NCBI GenBank assembly: GCA_964433135.1
Contig: CAYSQW010000037.1
Span: 1 to 35,723, forward strand
Origin: CAYSQW01 sp964433135
Lineage (GTDB): Bacteria > Acidobacteriota > Aminicenantia > Aminicenantales > Aminicenantaceae
DNA: 35,723 nucleotides
Direction of reading: 5' to 3'
Below the pieces are notes generated by a model. It did not search any database. It was not told where the DNA came from and saw nothing but the letters and a program-made list of their open reading frames with translations. Both the position numbers and the translations under genes were made by a program. Below are positions 1 to 9,195 of this stretch, in pieces (position 1 is the stretch's first letter; each line of letters opens with the position of its first letter).

Positions 1-216
1 AAAAATATGACAATAAAGGGCGAAAATGGTCGGCGGGCACGAAAAAAAACGGTATAATACAATGAATAGCAATCTAATGAAGCGAAGCGGATATGTTTTT
101 TTTGAAAATATTCATATTAAGATGGAAGATCGGACATAAATTCTCGTCTAATTTTTGTTAGAGAGAAGAAAAAGCTAATTTGGAATCCAAAAGTGAATAA
201 ACACGAGGGAGTTAAC
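1..216 (+). promoter_or_regulatory. Upstream region of the RND export operon
   Basis: No gene is visible in this stretch. It contains a TATAAT hexamer at 53-58 with no convincing -35 box at the usual distance, so the promoter call is weak. Nearer the gene, 142-166 forms an inverted repeat (TCTC-G-TCTAA, six-base spacer, TTAGAGAGA) that pairs fully apart from one bulged G; it lacks a following T run, so it looks more like an operator or leader hairpin than a terminator. A GAGGGA ribosome site at 204-209 lies seven bases before the ATG at 217 and decides the start of the adaptor gene. Confidence 0.35.
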
Positions 217-1476
217 ATGCGCAAAATCCTGACAATAATGTTGACGGTTGCTGTAGTCCTGGCTTTCGGATGCGGAAAATCCGAGGCGCCCGGAACCGAC
301 GGCGAATCACCCCAAAATCAGGGTGTTCCGGCGAAAAAAAACGCGGATTCCCAAAGAAATCCCGGACGGAAAGACGGATCTCAAAGGGTCGATGTGGATA
401 CGCTCGATATACCCGATCAATTGAAAGCCGCCATAAAATCCGGCCGGATACCTCCCGAACGTGTTCGCGAGATCATCGCCCAAGCATCGGAAGGGGATGC
501 AAAACCCGTGAATGTGGAAGCGGTTAAGCGAGAAAGCCTCAACTCATATCTTATCATCAACGGGATCGTTGAACCCGAGCGAACGGTCGAAATCTTTTCT
601 CGGCTGTCGGCATACGTCAAAGAGATCGTCAAGGAAGAAGGAGCCCTGGTCCGTGAAAACGATGTTTTGGCTATGCTTGACGATACGGAAATCCGCATCA
701 GCCATGAACAGGCCAAGATCGCACTGGAACAGGCAAAATTGAGTCTCGAGGAAGCGGAGCAGAACTACACGAGAAACCAGGAGTTGATCAAACGGGAAAT
801 GATTTCCGAGCAGGAATTTCAAACTCAGGAGGCCGTATTCAAGCAGCGGCAGCTTGATTATAAAGACAGCCAGGAAGCCTTCAAAAACCTGGAACTCCAG
901 CTCAATTGGACCAAGATCCGGTCGCTTTCCGACGGATATATCACCGAACGTTTGATCGAAGTCGGATCCCGGGTAAACGCTAATCAACAGGTCTATACGA
1001 TCGAGGATTTCAGCCCGCTCTTGATACGGGTTTATGTGCCCACTTCGGATGCCATCAAACTCAAAACCGGGATGACCGCTGAAGTGACGACGGATATTAT
1101 TCCGGGTCGAATATTTCAAGGGAAAGTAAAACTCATCAATCCCAGAATCGATGTGCAGACCGGCACCGTGAAGGTTACCGTGGAAGTGTACGATAAAACC
1201 CTCAGCGTGAAGCCGGGGATGTTCGTCGAAGTTCGGATCGTCGTCGGGCAGAAGGAAGACGTTCTGGTCATTCCGAGAAAAGCCGTTTTGTATAAGCAGA
1301 ACCTCACTCATGTCTTCGTGATACAGCAAAACCAGGTCAGTCAGCGGCAGGTAGAACTCGGACTGACAGAGGAGGACATGGTCGAGATTACCGGAGGACT
1401 TGAAGAAGGCGAGGAAATCATCACGGTCGGTGTCGAAGGACTTAAAGAAGGCCAGAGGGTAAAAGTGCTGCAATGA
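217..1476 (+). CDS. RND efflux periplasmic adaptor lipoprotein (membrane fusion protein)
   Basis: Predicted AcrA/MdtA-type adaptor of 419 residues that would link an inner-membrane RND pump to an outer-membrane channel. The N-terminus is a short basic-hydrophobic signal ending in LAFGC, so Cys19 is a likely lipidation site; a low-complexity hydrophilic stretch follows. The middle shows the lipoyl/barrel-sandwich half motif around 'EIFSRLSAYVKEI', a short Gln/Glu-rich coiled-coil hairpin (AKIALEQAKLSLEEAEQNY onward), the second lipoyl half (IRSLSDGYITERLIEVG), a beta-barrel and a membrane-proximal domain (LVIPRKAVL). A GTG at 193 would add eight residues, but the ATG at 217 has the ribosome site GAGGGA at the right spacing and leaves a normal signal peptide. 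The stop overlaps the next start as ATGA. Family assignment is firm; the substrate is unknown. Confidence 0.9.
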   Translation: MRKILTIMLTVAVVLAFGCGKSEAPGTDGESPQNQGVPAKKNADSQRNPGRKDGSQRVDVDTLDIPDQLKAAIKSGRIPPERVREIIAQASEGDAKPVNVEAVKRESLNSYLIINGIVEPERTVEIFSRLSAYVKEIVKEEGALVRENDVLAMLDDTEIRISHEQAKIALEQAKLSLEEAEQNYTRNQELIKREMISEQEFQTQEAVFKQRQLDYKDSQEAFKNLELQLNWTKIRSLSDGYITERLIEVGSRVNANQQVYTIEDFSPLLIRVYVPTSDAIKLKTGMTAEVTTDIIPGRIFQGKVKLINPRIDVQTGTVKVTVEVYDKTLSVKPGMFVEVRIVVGQKEDVLVIPRKAVLYKQNLTHVFVIQQNQVSQRQVELGLTEEDMVEITGGLEEGEEIITVGVEGLKEGQRVKVLQ

Positions 1477-4400
1477 AACTCGTAAAATTTTCCTTGAATC
1501 GTCCGGTGACGATATTCATGTTCACCGTGGCGGCGATCATATTCGGATTTATCGCCTATTCACGCCTTAATCTGAATCTGCTGCCCACCATATCTTATCC
1601 TACGTTGACCATACAAACAGAATACGCGGGGACCGCGCCGTCCGAAATCGAAAACATCATCTCCAAACCGATCGAGGAGACGTGCGGGGTCGTCGATAAC
1701 GTGGTCCGCATCTCTTCGGTATCGAGAGCGGAGCTTTCGGAAGTCACCGTTGAATTCGCGTGGCACACCAACATGGATTTCGCGACCCTGAAGCTCAGAG
1801 AGAAGCTGGATCTGCTGCGTCTTCCCGTCAATGCCGAAAAGCCGGTCATCCTGCGCTACGATCCCAACCAGGAACCGGTTATGAAGCTCGGCTTCACCGG
1901 CACGGACGATCTGGCGCGCATCCGCTATATCGCGGAAAGGGAAGTCAAACAGGCTCTGGAAAGCATCGAAGGCGTCGCCGCATGTTCGATATCCGGAGGA
2001 CTGGAAGACGAGATCCACATCGACATCGATGAAAAACAGCTCAGCCTTCTCAATATCCCGATCACGACGGTGGCCTCCCGCCTGGCTCAGGAAAACGTCA
2101 ATCTCTCCGCCGGAATCCTCAAACAGAAGGACAGTCAGTTTCTGGTGCGGACCGTGAATCAATTCAAAGACGTCGAAGAGATAAAGGGGATCATCGTCGA
2201 GAAAAGGGGAGACGTGCAGATCACCCTGGGCAGCGTGGCCGATGTTTACCGCGGATACAAGGAACGCAAGGTGATTTCGCGCATCAACGGTCTCGAATGC
2301 ATCGAAGGCGCCATCTATCGCGCGGCGGATGCGAACACGGTTTCCGTGGCCAACGCCGTGACCGAGAAGTTGAAAATGGTTCAGTCGAATATCCTGGGAC
2401 CCCGCGGGATGAAGTATGAAATCATCACCAACCAATCGAAATTCATAAAGAGCACGATCAGCGAGGTTAAGCAGACGGCCGTATTCGGTGGAATCCTGGC
2501 CGTCATGGTGCTGCTGTATTTCTTGAAAAACTTCCGCAGCACGTTGATCATTGGAGCCGCCATTCCGATTTCCGTCATCATCACTTTCTTTCTGATGTAT
2601 TCGTCCCACATCTCGCTGAACATCATATCGCTGGGAGGTTTGGCCCTGGGCATTGGTATGCTGGTGGACAATTCCATCGTTGTGTTGGAGTCCATCCAGC
2701 GTTATCGTGAAAAGGGGCATGACGCCTACAATGCGAGCCTGCAGGGAACTTCCGAAGTGGCGGGGGCCGTGACCGCATCCACGCTGACCACGGTGGCGGT
2801 GTTTTTTCCTATCGTGTTCGTTGAGGGTATCGCGGGTCAGCTCTTCAAAGACATGGCTCTGACCGTGACGTTCTCGCTTCTGGCTTCACTGGTGGTGTCT
2901 TTGACCCTGGTTCCCATGCTCAACACCGCCATGCGGCGGGAAAATACCAAGGAACGGTTCAGCGGCTTTCTGCACTTCGTTTTCAAACCGCTCGATAAGA
3001 TATATGACAAGTTTACCGACTTCTATAAAAAGAACCAGGTCCGATCGTTCGGGAAAAGCAAACTCATTTTCGGCATCGTGATGGCGGTATTCCTGCTTTC
3101 AATTTTCATGACCCGTTTCATGGGACAGGAGCTGATACCGGTGATCTCTCAGGGGGAATTCCTGATCAACGTGGAATTCAAACCGGGAACTTCGCTCAAG
3201 GAAAATGCGGCCATCATTACGGATATCACGGACAAGCTTCGTTCCTATGAGGAGATCGAAAGCATATATGAATTGATCGGAAGAGGATCGCGCGGCGGGA
3301 TATCATTTCAGGAAGAGCGGGAGAATCTTTCGGAATTCACGCTCCGTCTCAAACCGGGCATTCTGGGAAAACAGGAAGACCGCATCATGGACCGGGTGAG
3401 GGCCGATATGGCGTCTTTCCCCACCACCAAGGTCAAGGTGTACAAACCGCGCCTTTTCTCTTTTAAAGCTCCCCTGGAGGTCGTGATCTCGGGCAACGAT
3501 CTGGATATGCTGAAAGGTCTTTCAGATCGATTGACGGAGAAAATGCGGGGGATTCCGGGGATCATCGATCTGAAATCGAGCATGGAAGAAGGATATCCGG
3601 AGATACAGATCATATTCAATCGGGCGGTGCTGGCGTCGCAGGACATGACGATCAATTCCGTCGGTTCTCAGATACGAAATAAAATAGAAGGCGACGTGTC
3701 CACGCGTTTCATCGAGAGCGAGCGTGAAGTCGATATCCGGGTCCGCCTTTCAGAAGATTCCCGAGACAGGGTGGAAAAAGTCAGCCGGATAACCATACAG
3801 AACGGGCTGGGGGTAATGGTGCCGCTGCAGGCGCTGGCGGACATTCAGATAAAGGAAGGCCCGGCCGAGATCCGGCGCATCATGCAGCAGAAATCAGCGG
3901 TGATCACCGCCAACACTTCGGGCATCGATCTCGATTACGCAAAGCAGGAGATCCAGGCCGCGGTCGATACGCTCGACTGTCCGGCGGAGTGCTCCATCTA
4001 TCTGGCCGGCCAAAGCCAGGAAACCGACGTGGCGTTTTCTTCCATGACATTCGCCATCCTGTTAGCGGTGTTTCTGGTTTACTTGGTCATGGCTTCGCAG
4101 TTCGAGTCATTCAAAAAGCCTTTCATCATCATGTTCACGATACCGCTGGGGATCATAGGGGTCGTGATCGTGGGGTTGATCTTCCAGATGTCCATTAACG
4201 TGATCGTGCTGATCGGTTTGATCATTCTCGCAGGCATCATCGTCAACAACGCGATCGTGCTGGTCGATTATATAGGACAGCTTCAGAAATCCGGAATGCC
4301 CAAGACAGAGGCCATCAAGACGGCCGCCCAGGTCAGGTGGCGTCCCATTCTCATGACGACCATCACGACGGTCCTGGGATTGCTGCCTATGGCCCTGGAT

Positions 4401-4619
4401 TTCAACGAAGGATTCGAGATCCGTATACCGCTGGCCCTGACGTTGATAGGCGGATTGATCTTCGGAACCTTCCTCACGCTCATCTTCATCCCGCTGGTCT
4501 ACTATATGGTGATCCGTGAAAAAACGGAGGGAGAAGAGCGGGAAGGAATTTTCATGCGCGGACTGAAAAGCATAAAAACAGCGATTTCCCAACCTGGAAC
4601 CAACGCGAAAAAATCATGA
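1473..4619 (+). CDS. RND family efflux transporter permease (first pump)
   Basis: A 1048-residue AcrB/MdtB-type resistance-nodulation-division transporter, full length for the family: an N-terminal membrane helix (FSLNRPVTIFMFTVAAIIF), a large periplasmic porter loop, helices 2-6, a second porter loop from about residue 540, and helices 8-12. The helix-4 signature reads GMLVDNSIVVLES (D399, N400), where AcrB has two Asp, and helix 10 reads GIIVNNAIVLVDY (921-933), where AcrB has its relay Lys. Energy coupling is presumably still by proton or cation antiport, but through the altered residue set that many non-AcrB members have. It starts inside the stop of the adaptor gene (ATGA) and ends inside the start of the second pump (ATGA), so the three genes are translationally coupled. 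Substrate not inferable. Confidence 0.93.
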   Translation: MKLVKFSLNRPVTIFMFTVAAIIFGFIAYSRLNLNLLPTISYPTLTIQTEYAGTAPSEIENIISKPIEETCGVVDNVVRISSVSRAELSEVTVEFAWHTNMDFATLKLREKLDLLRLPVNAEKPVILRYDPNQEPVMKLGFTGTDDLARIRYIAEREVKQALESIEGVAACSISGGLEDEIHIDIDEKQLSLLNIPITTVASRLAQENVNLSAGILKQKDSQFLVRTVNQFKDVEEIKGIIVEKRGDVQITLGSVADVYRGYKERKVISRINGLECIEGAIYRAADANTVSVANAVTEKLKMVQSNILGPRGMKYEIITNQSKFIKSTISEVKQTAVFGGILAVMVLLYFLKNFRSTLIIGAAIPISVIITFFLMYSSHISLNIISLGGLALGIGMLVDNSIVVLESIQRYREKGHDAYNASLQGTSEVAGAVTASTLTTVAVFFPIVFVEGIAGQLFKDMALTVTFSLLASLVVSLTLVPMLNTAMRRENTKERFSGFLHFVFKPLDKIYDKFTDFYKKNQVRSFGKSKLIFGIVMAVFLLSIFMTRFMGQELIPVISQGEFLINVEFKPGTSLKENAAIITDITDKLRSYEEIESIYELIGRGSRGGISFQEERENLSEFTLRLKPGILGKQEDRIMDRVRADMASFPTTKVKVYKPRLFSFKAPLEVVISGNDLDMLKGLSDRLTEKMRGIPGIIDLKSSMEEGYPEIQIIFNRAVLASQDMTINSVGSQIRNKIEGDVSTRFIESEREVDIRVRLSEDSRDRVEKVSRITIQNGLGVMVPLQALADIQIKEGPAEIRRIMQQKSAVITANTSGIDLDYAKQEIQAAVDTLDCPAECSIYLAGQSQETDVAFSSMTFAILLAVFLVYLVMASQFESFKKPFIIMFTIPLGIIGVVIVGLIFQMSINVIVLIGLIILAGIIVNNAIVLVDYIGQLQKSGMPKTEAIKTAAQVRWRPILMTTITTVLGLLPMALDFNEGFEIRIPLALTLIGGLIFGTFLTLIFIPLVYYMVIREKTEGEEREGIFMRGLKSIKTAISQPGTNAKKS

Positions 4620-7600
4620 ATCTACCAGAATTTTCCATACGCAAACCGGTTACGGTTATTGTCGCGATGCTGATATTTATCACCATCGGAGTCATATCCA
4701 TACTCAAGCTGCCGCTCGAGATGATGCCCGACACCTCCTTCCCCGGGCTCATGGTGCAGGTGCCTTATCCGTCATCATCTCCCGAAGAAGTGGAGCGTAC
4801 CATCACGCGGCCCATCGAGGATATTCTGTCGACAGTCAACAATCTGGACAGCATCAGCTCAACCTCATCCGAGTCCTCCGCCCGCATACATATGCAGTTC
4901 ACGGGCGGGACCAACATGGATCTGGCCTCCATGCAGATACGCGATAAACTCGATCAGATAAGGGGAAATCTGCCGGACGATATCGAAAACATCAGGATTC
5001 GCAGATTTTCCATGAACGACCGTCCGGTGATCAATTTCAGCCTGGCGCTTCCCGGAGATCTGGACAACCTCTATTTCTGGTCGGAAAATTTCATCACCCA
5101 GCAACTGGAGCGTATCCCCGGGGTCGCGAACGTCGATATCCGCGGGATCCGCAACAAAGTCCTCACGGTGTATCTCAAACCGGAAGTTTTCTATTCGTCA
5201 TCCATCCGGATCACGGATCTCATCAGCTCCATCCGCAACAACAACGTCAATATTTCCGCCGGCTATGTGGAAGACGGGAATATGCGGTATGTGACGCGCA
5301 TCCCCGGAGAACTTAAAATATTGGAGGACGTCAAACGTCTTCCCGTCAACAACAAGGGGTTGACGATCGACGATGTCGCGCGCGTTACGTATGATTACCC
5401 CATCAAGGAAGATTTCAATCGGTTGAACGGACACGAAACCGTCCGATTTTCCATATACCGGGCGTCGAACGCCAATATCGTGGACGTCTGCGGCAAGGTC
5501 AAGGAGACCGTCGCCCACATCAAGGAAACCGAGCCGGCCCTGAAAAACATGACCGCGATATTCTACCGCGATCAGTCCGAGGATATCCTGAAGAGCCTCC
5601 AGGATCTGACTCTGTCCGGTGTGGTCGGAGGGCTTCTGGCCGTGGTGGTGCTTCTGTTTTTTCTAAGAAAATTCCGGACGACCATCATCATCGCCATCGC
5701 CATTCCCATGGCCATGGTTTTTACCTTCAGCTTCATGTACCTCTACCGATATCTGTTTCGAACCGATATCACCATCAATATCATATCGCTGAGCGGATTG
5801 ATGATGGCCGTAGGCATGCTGGTGGATAACAGTGTCGTCGTCCTGGAAAACATATTCAGGCTGCGGCAGGAAAAGAAATATCCCCCGATGAAAGCCGCGT
5901 TGACGGGGGCCAGCGAGGTCGCCATGGCCGTCAGCGCGTCAACGTTGACCACGCTGGTTGTGTTCATTTCGCTGGGATTCATGTCAAGATCGGGATTCGG
6001 ACGCTTCATGCAGGACTTCGCCCTGACCATATCGCTGGCGCTGATCGCTTCACTGCTGGTGAGCCTGACGTTTATCCCGTTGGCCGGAAGCCGGTTTCTT
6101 TCCGGCAAATCCAAAGAGAAGGCGCGATGGCTGGTGAAAATGACCTCTTTGTACGAGCGAATCATCAGCTTCACTATCAGGAACTGGAGAACCAAGCTTC
6201 TGGTGGTCGGTGCGGCCGTGCTCATTTTTTTTATTTCGTTCAAGATGCTGGGAAACATAGAACGTGAATACATGCCGCGCAGTGATGAACGGGAAGTGAA
6301 TCTTTCGGTTTTTATGCCGCGGCATTTCTCTCTGGACGAGATGAAAGCGATGTTTTACGGATTCGAGGAAATGCTGCTGTCGCGCAAGGATGAGCTGTCC
6401 ATCAAATATCTGACCACCTCGTTCGGAACACGGAACATGCGCCAGGGGCGCTTCCGGGGATCTCTGGAACTGGCGCTTGAGGAGGAAGGCCCTACGGTCA
6501 CCGAAATCAAGGAGAGGCTGAACGAGCTGCTTCCCGTGCGTGCCGGTATCGAATATGAATACGGCCAGCGATTCGGCCGCGGAGGTCATTTCCAGGGGAT
6601 AAACGTCGAGTTGATAGGACTGGACTACACGAAGCTGACGGAGCTGGCGCCGGACGTCGTCGAGAAGCTGAGCGTTATCGAAGACGTGGAAGATATCACC
6701 AGCGATCTCGAGGGAGGGGACACGCAGCTTCTGGTCGAGGTCGACCGGGAAAAAGCGGAAAGCTCGGGAGTCAGCAGCCGGATGGTCGCCCAGACCATCT
6801 CCTCCTCGATATCCGAGCGTCCGATCGGAAAATTCAAAACCGAAAACCGCGAGATCGACATCATCCTCAAGATACAGGGGGATGACGGATTTTCGGAAGC
6901 CGACCTGAGAAATATCAGTATCGGGACTCAAAGCAAAAGGATTCCCCTCAGCGCCATCTCGGACATCTCCTACCGGATGGGATCGACATCGATCCGCAAG
7001 GAAAATAAAAAGTCGAAACTCGTTATCCGGCTGAACACGAAGAGTCAGGGAATGAGGGGAATATCCGCCGCCGTCACAGAGGTGATGAACACGTTCGAGT
7101 TTCCGGAAGGCTACACGTGGAGTTTGGGATCGGGCTTTCGTCGTTTCCAGGAATCGCAAGGCGAATCGACGATGGCGATTATCCTGGCGCTGGTGTTCAT
7201 CTACATCATCATGGCTTCGCTGTTCGAATCTTTCGTACATCCTTTCACGATCCTGCTGACCGTTCCCTTGGCGCTTTTCGGCGTTGCCGTGATCTTTACC
7301 ATCACCGGCATCACGTTGAATACAACGTCGAATCTCGGACTGCTTACGCTGTTCGGGATCGTGGTCAACAACGGGATCATCCTCATCGATCACATAAGAA
7401 CCCTGCGCAAGGGGGGGATGGATAAGGCGGCCGCCATTATCCAGGGAGGAAAAGACCGGATGCGGCCCATTATCATGACCGCCATCACCACCATCTTCGG
7501 CGTGCTTCCTCTGGCGCTGCCTTTCCTCCTGCCCCAATTTTTCGAAGCGGCGGGACGGCGGGCTCAGATGTGGGCTCCCATATCGGTCGCGATCATCGGC

Positions 7601-7717
7601 GGGCTGACGACATCGACATTTTTCACCCTGATCATCCTGCCGACGTTCTACTCGATATCGGACTCGCTGACGGTCGGAGTCAAGAAAGCGCTGGGATTCA
7701 AAATTTCAAAAATATAG
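4616..7717 (+). CDS. RND family efflux transporter permease (second pump)
   Basis: A second full-length RND permease, 1033 residues, clearly paralogous to the gene before it: N-terminal FSIRKPVTVIVAMLIF helix, helix-4 motif GMLVDNSVVVLEN (D404, N405) and helix-10 motif GIVVNNGIILIDH (from residue 914). As in its neighbour, the second Asp of helix 4 is Asn and helix 10 lacks the Lys. Two different permeases behind one adaptor recall MdtABC, where MdtB and MdtC form a mixed trimer; that parallel is an inference. No TolC-like gene lies in the window, so an outer-membrane channel would have to come from elsewhere. The gene ends only 10 bases from the convergent HD-GYP gene, with no visible terminator between them. 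Confidence 0.93.
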   Translation: MNLPEFSIRKPVTVIVAMLIFITIGVISILKLPLEMMPDTSFPGLMVQVPYPSSSPEEVERTITRPIEDILSTVNNLDSISSTSSESSARIHMQFTGGTNMDLASMQIRDKLDQIRGNLPDDIENIRIRRFSMNDRPVINFSLALPGDLDNLYFWSENFITQQLERIPGVANVDIRGIRNKVLTVYLKPEVFYSSSIRITDLISSIRNNNVNISAGYVEDGNMRYVTRIPGELKILEDVKRLPVNNKGLTIDDVARVTYDYPIKEDFNRLNGHETVRFSIYRASNANIVDVCGKVKETVAHIKETEPALKNMTAIFYRDQSEDILKSLQDLTLSGVVGGLLAVVVLLFFLRKFRTTIIIAIAIPMAMVFTFSFMYLYRYLFRTDITINIISLSGLMMAVGMLVDNSVVVLENIFRLRQEKKYPPMKAALTGASEVAMAVSASTLTTLVVFISLGFMSRSGFGRFMQDFALTISLALIASLLVSLTFIPLAGSRFLSGKSKEKARWLVKMTSLYERIISFTIRNWRTKLLVVGAAVLIFFISFKMLGNIEREYMPRSDEREVNLSVFMPRHFSLDEMKAMFYGFEEMLLSRKDELSIKYLTTSFGTRNMRQGRFRGSLELALEEEGPTVTEIKERLNELLPVRAGIEYEYGQRFGRGGHFQGINVELIGLDYTKLTELAPDVVEKLSVIEDVEDITSDLEGGDTQLLVEVDREKAESSGVSSRMVAQTISSSISERPIGKFKTENREIDIILKIQGDDGFSEADLRNISIGTQSKRIPLSAISDISYRMGSTSIRKENKKSKLVIRLNTKSQGMRGISAAVTEVMNTFEFPEGYTWSLGSGFRRFQESQGESTMAIILALVFIYIIMASLFESFVHPFTILLTVPLALFGVAVIFTITGITLNTTSNLGLLTLFGIVVNNGIILIDHIRTLRKGGMDKAAAIIQGGKDRMRPIIMTAITTIFGVLPLALPFLLPQFFEAAGRRAQMWAPISVAIIGGLTTSTFFTLIILPTFYSISDSLTVGVKKALGFKISKI

Positions 7718-7727
7718 AAAACGAACA

Positions 7728-9194
7728 TCACTGAGCGTGGGCGACAAAATAATCCGCAATTTTAAGCCCATATTTTTCAGGATCGAGAAATTTTACGATA
7801 GCGCGCGGATAGCTCCCGGTTGAGGGATCCACTTCCGAAAGATCCACGAAAGCGCCGTCGATCCTGTTTCCATCCGGATCGGTTATCAGTTTAACGCGGG
7901 GACGAAATGATTTCTCCGGATCCGGATTCGCTTCGAAGACGATGGCGATCTCCCGGGTGTTGAGAAGAGCGAGTGAGCCGACCGGACAGAGCCCCATCAT
8001 GTTCACGAAAACCTTGAGAATGATGGGATCGAATTCACTGCCGCTGCGTTCCATCATGAAGCGCAGCGCTTCCTCCCGTGTAAAGTTCTTTTTTCGATAA
8101 GGGCGCGTTGTGGTGATGGCATCAAAAACATCGACGATCTTTACGATCTTGCTGTAAAAATCGATGCTCTTTTTTTTCGTATAGCGGGGATAACCCGTAT
8201 CGTCTTCACGGGCATGATGTTCCATAGCGACATTAAGAGCGCGCAGCGGGAGAAAACTGAATTCCTTCATCCGGATAAGCATTTCCGCTCCATAATAGGG
8301 GTGTCTTTCGATGATCTGCCTTTCATCGTCATCGAGCTTACCGGGTTTGAGTAGTATTTCCTTGGGGATTTCCAGCTTCCCGAAATCGTGAAAAAAAGAG
8401 CTCAGACCCAGGTCGATCAACTCATTGCGGTCCAATCCCAGCTTTTTCCCCAGGGATAAGGAAAGGATGCAGACGTTGACCGAGTGGTTGAGAGTATATT
8501 CATCGAAATTTTTGATGTTCGTCAACCCGAAGAGAAAAGATTCGTTGTCCGTGATGTGGTTGAATATGGATTGCATCAACCGCTTCGTGGTCATGAGAGA
8601 AAGGCGGCTTTGCTTGGTGGATGATTCCTGGAGTTCGAAATATTCCTTGAGATGCGTGATGCCGAGCATGAACAGTTTCTTTGCGTCGCGATCTTTCCGT
8701 TCCGCAAGAGAATCATAGGGGAGCTTTTCAATGACGATACCGCGGATCGTATTCATCCGCATTCCATCAAGCAGGACTTCGAAAGGATCGTCGCCTGTTT
8801 TTGAAGACGACATCAGCTGGATGAATTTCAATAGTTCCTCTTCGCTGACACCTGAGGAGAAGATCAAGGTTCCGAGATCATGAGTATGAAAAACATTCTG
8901 AATGAATTTAAGGAGGTAGTAGTTGGAGTATCCGAATTTGAGTTTGACACCGTTGAGATAAATGGTGTTCTCACGGAGCATGAGAGATGCGCCCGTGCCG
9001 GTAATACGGAGAATCTTTTCCAGAAGATGCCGCAGGAGGTTGATCTGGCGAATGAATATCATGTTGTTGGGCTCATAGATCTTGGCGATGCGAACAGCCC
9101 GGTTGAGGCGGTATAGAAGATCCGCGCCTTCTTTGGATACGGCTTTTTCCTGTTCGGGAATTCCAAATCCGGGAATTTCTTTTTCAGCTGTCAT
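7728..9194 (-). CDS. HD-GYP domain protein (predicted cyclic di-GMP phosphodiesterase) with paralogous N-terminal domain
   Basis: A 488-residue protein. Residues about 25-160 form a mixed helix/strand domain resembling the N-terminus of the protein encoded just upstream. Residues about 230-400 are an HD-GYP domain: H237 (LNHSVN), H269-D270 (FFHDFGK), H326-H327 and G334-Y335-P336 (HHAREDDTGYP). The usual HHE-x-x-D-G-x-G-Y-P is altered: Ala replaces Glu and Asp replaces the first Gly, so activity is likely but not assured. A C-terminal tail of about 80 residues (SLALLNTREIAIVFEANPD) follows. No membrane segment is seen, so it is probably cytoplasmic. It starts one base after the stop of the HEAT-repeat gene, with AGGA ahead of the ATG, so the two are coupled. 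Confidence 0.85.
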   Translation of the reverse strand: MTAEKEIPGFGIPEQEKAVSKEGADLLYRLNRAVRIAKIYEPNNMIFIRQINLLRHLLEKILRITGTGASLMLRENTIYLNGVKLKFGYSNYYLLKFIQNVFHTHDLGTLIFSSGVSEEELLKFIQLMSSSKTGDDPFEVLLDGMRMNTIRGIVIEKLPYDSLAERKDRDAKKLFMLGITHLKEYFELQESSTKQSRLSLMTTKRLMQSIFNHITDNESFLFGLTNIKNFDEYTLNHSVNVCILSLSLGKKLGLDRNELIDLGLSSFFHDFGKLEIPKEILLKPGKLDDDERQIIERHPYYGAEMLIRMKEFSFLPLRALNVAMEHHAREDDTGYPRYTKKKSIDFYSKIVKIVDVFDAITTTRPYRKKNFTREEALRFMMERSGSEFDPIILKVFVNMMGLCPVGSLALLNTREIAIVFEANPDPEKSFRPRVKLITDPDGNRIDGAFVDLSEVDPSTGSYPRAIVKFLDPEKYGLKIADYFVAHAQ

Positions 9195-9195
9195 T

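Noticed and set aside
6050..7537. Long open frame antisense to the second RND gene (495 codons); similar antisense frames at 1560-2720, 15571-16650, 20243-21610 and 33981-35357
   Set aside because: Each lies wholly or almost wholly opposite a strongly identified gene. Translations are rich in Arg, His, Gln and Asp with no family motif, as expected when codon bias removes stops from the opposite strand.
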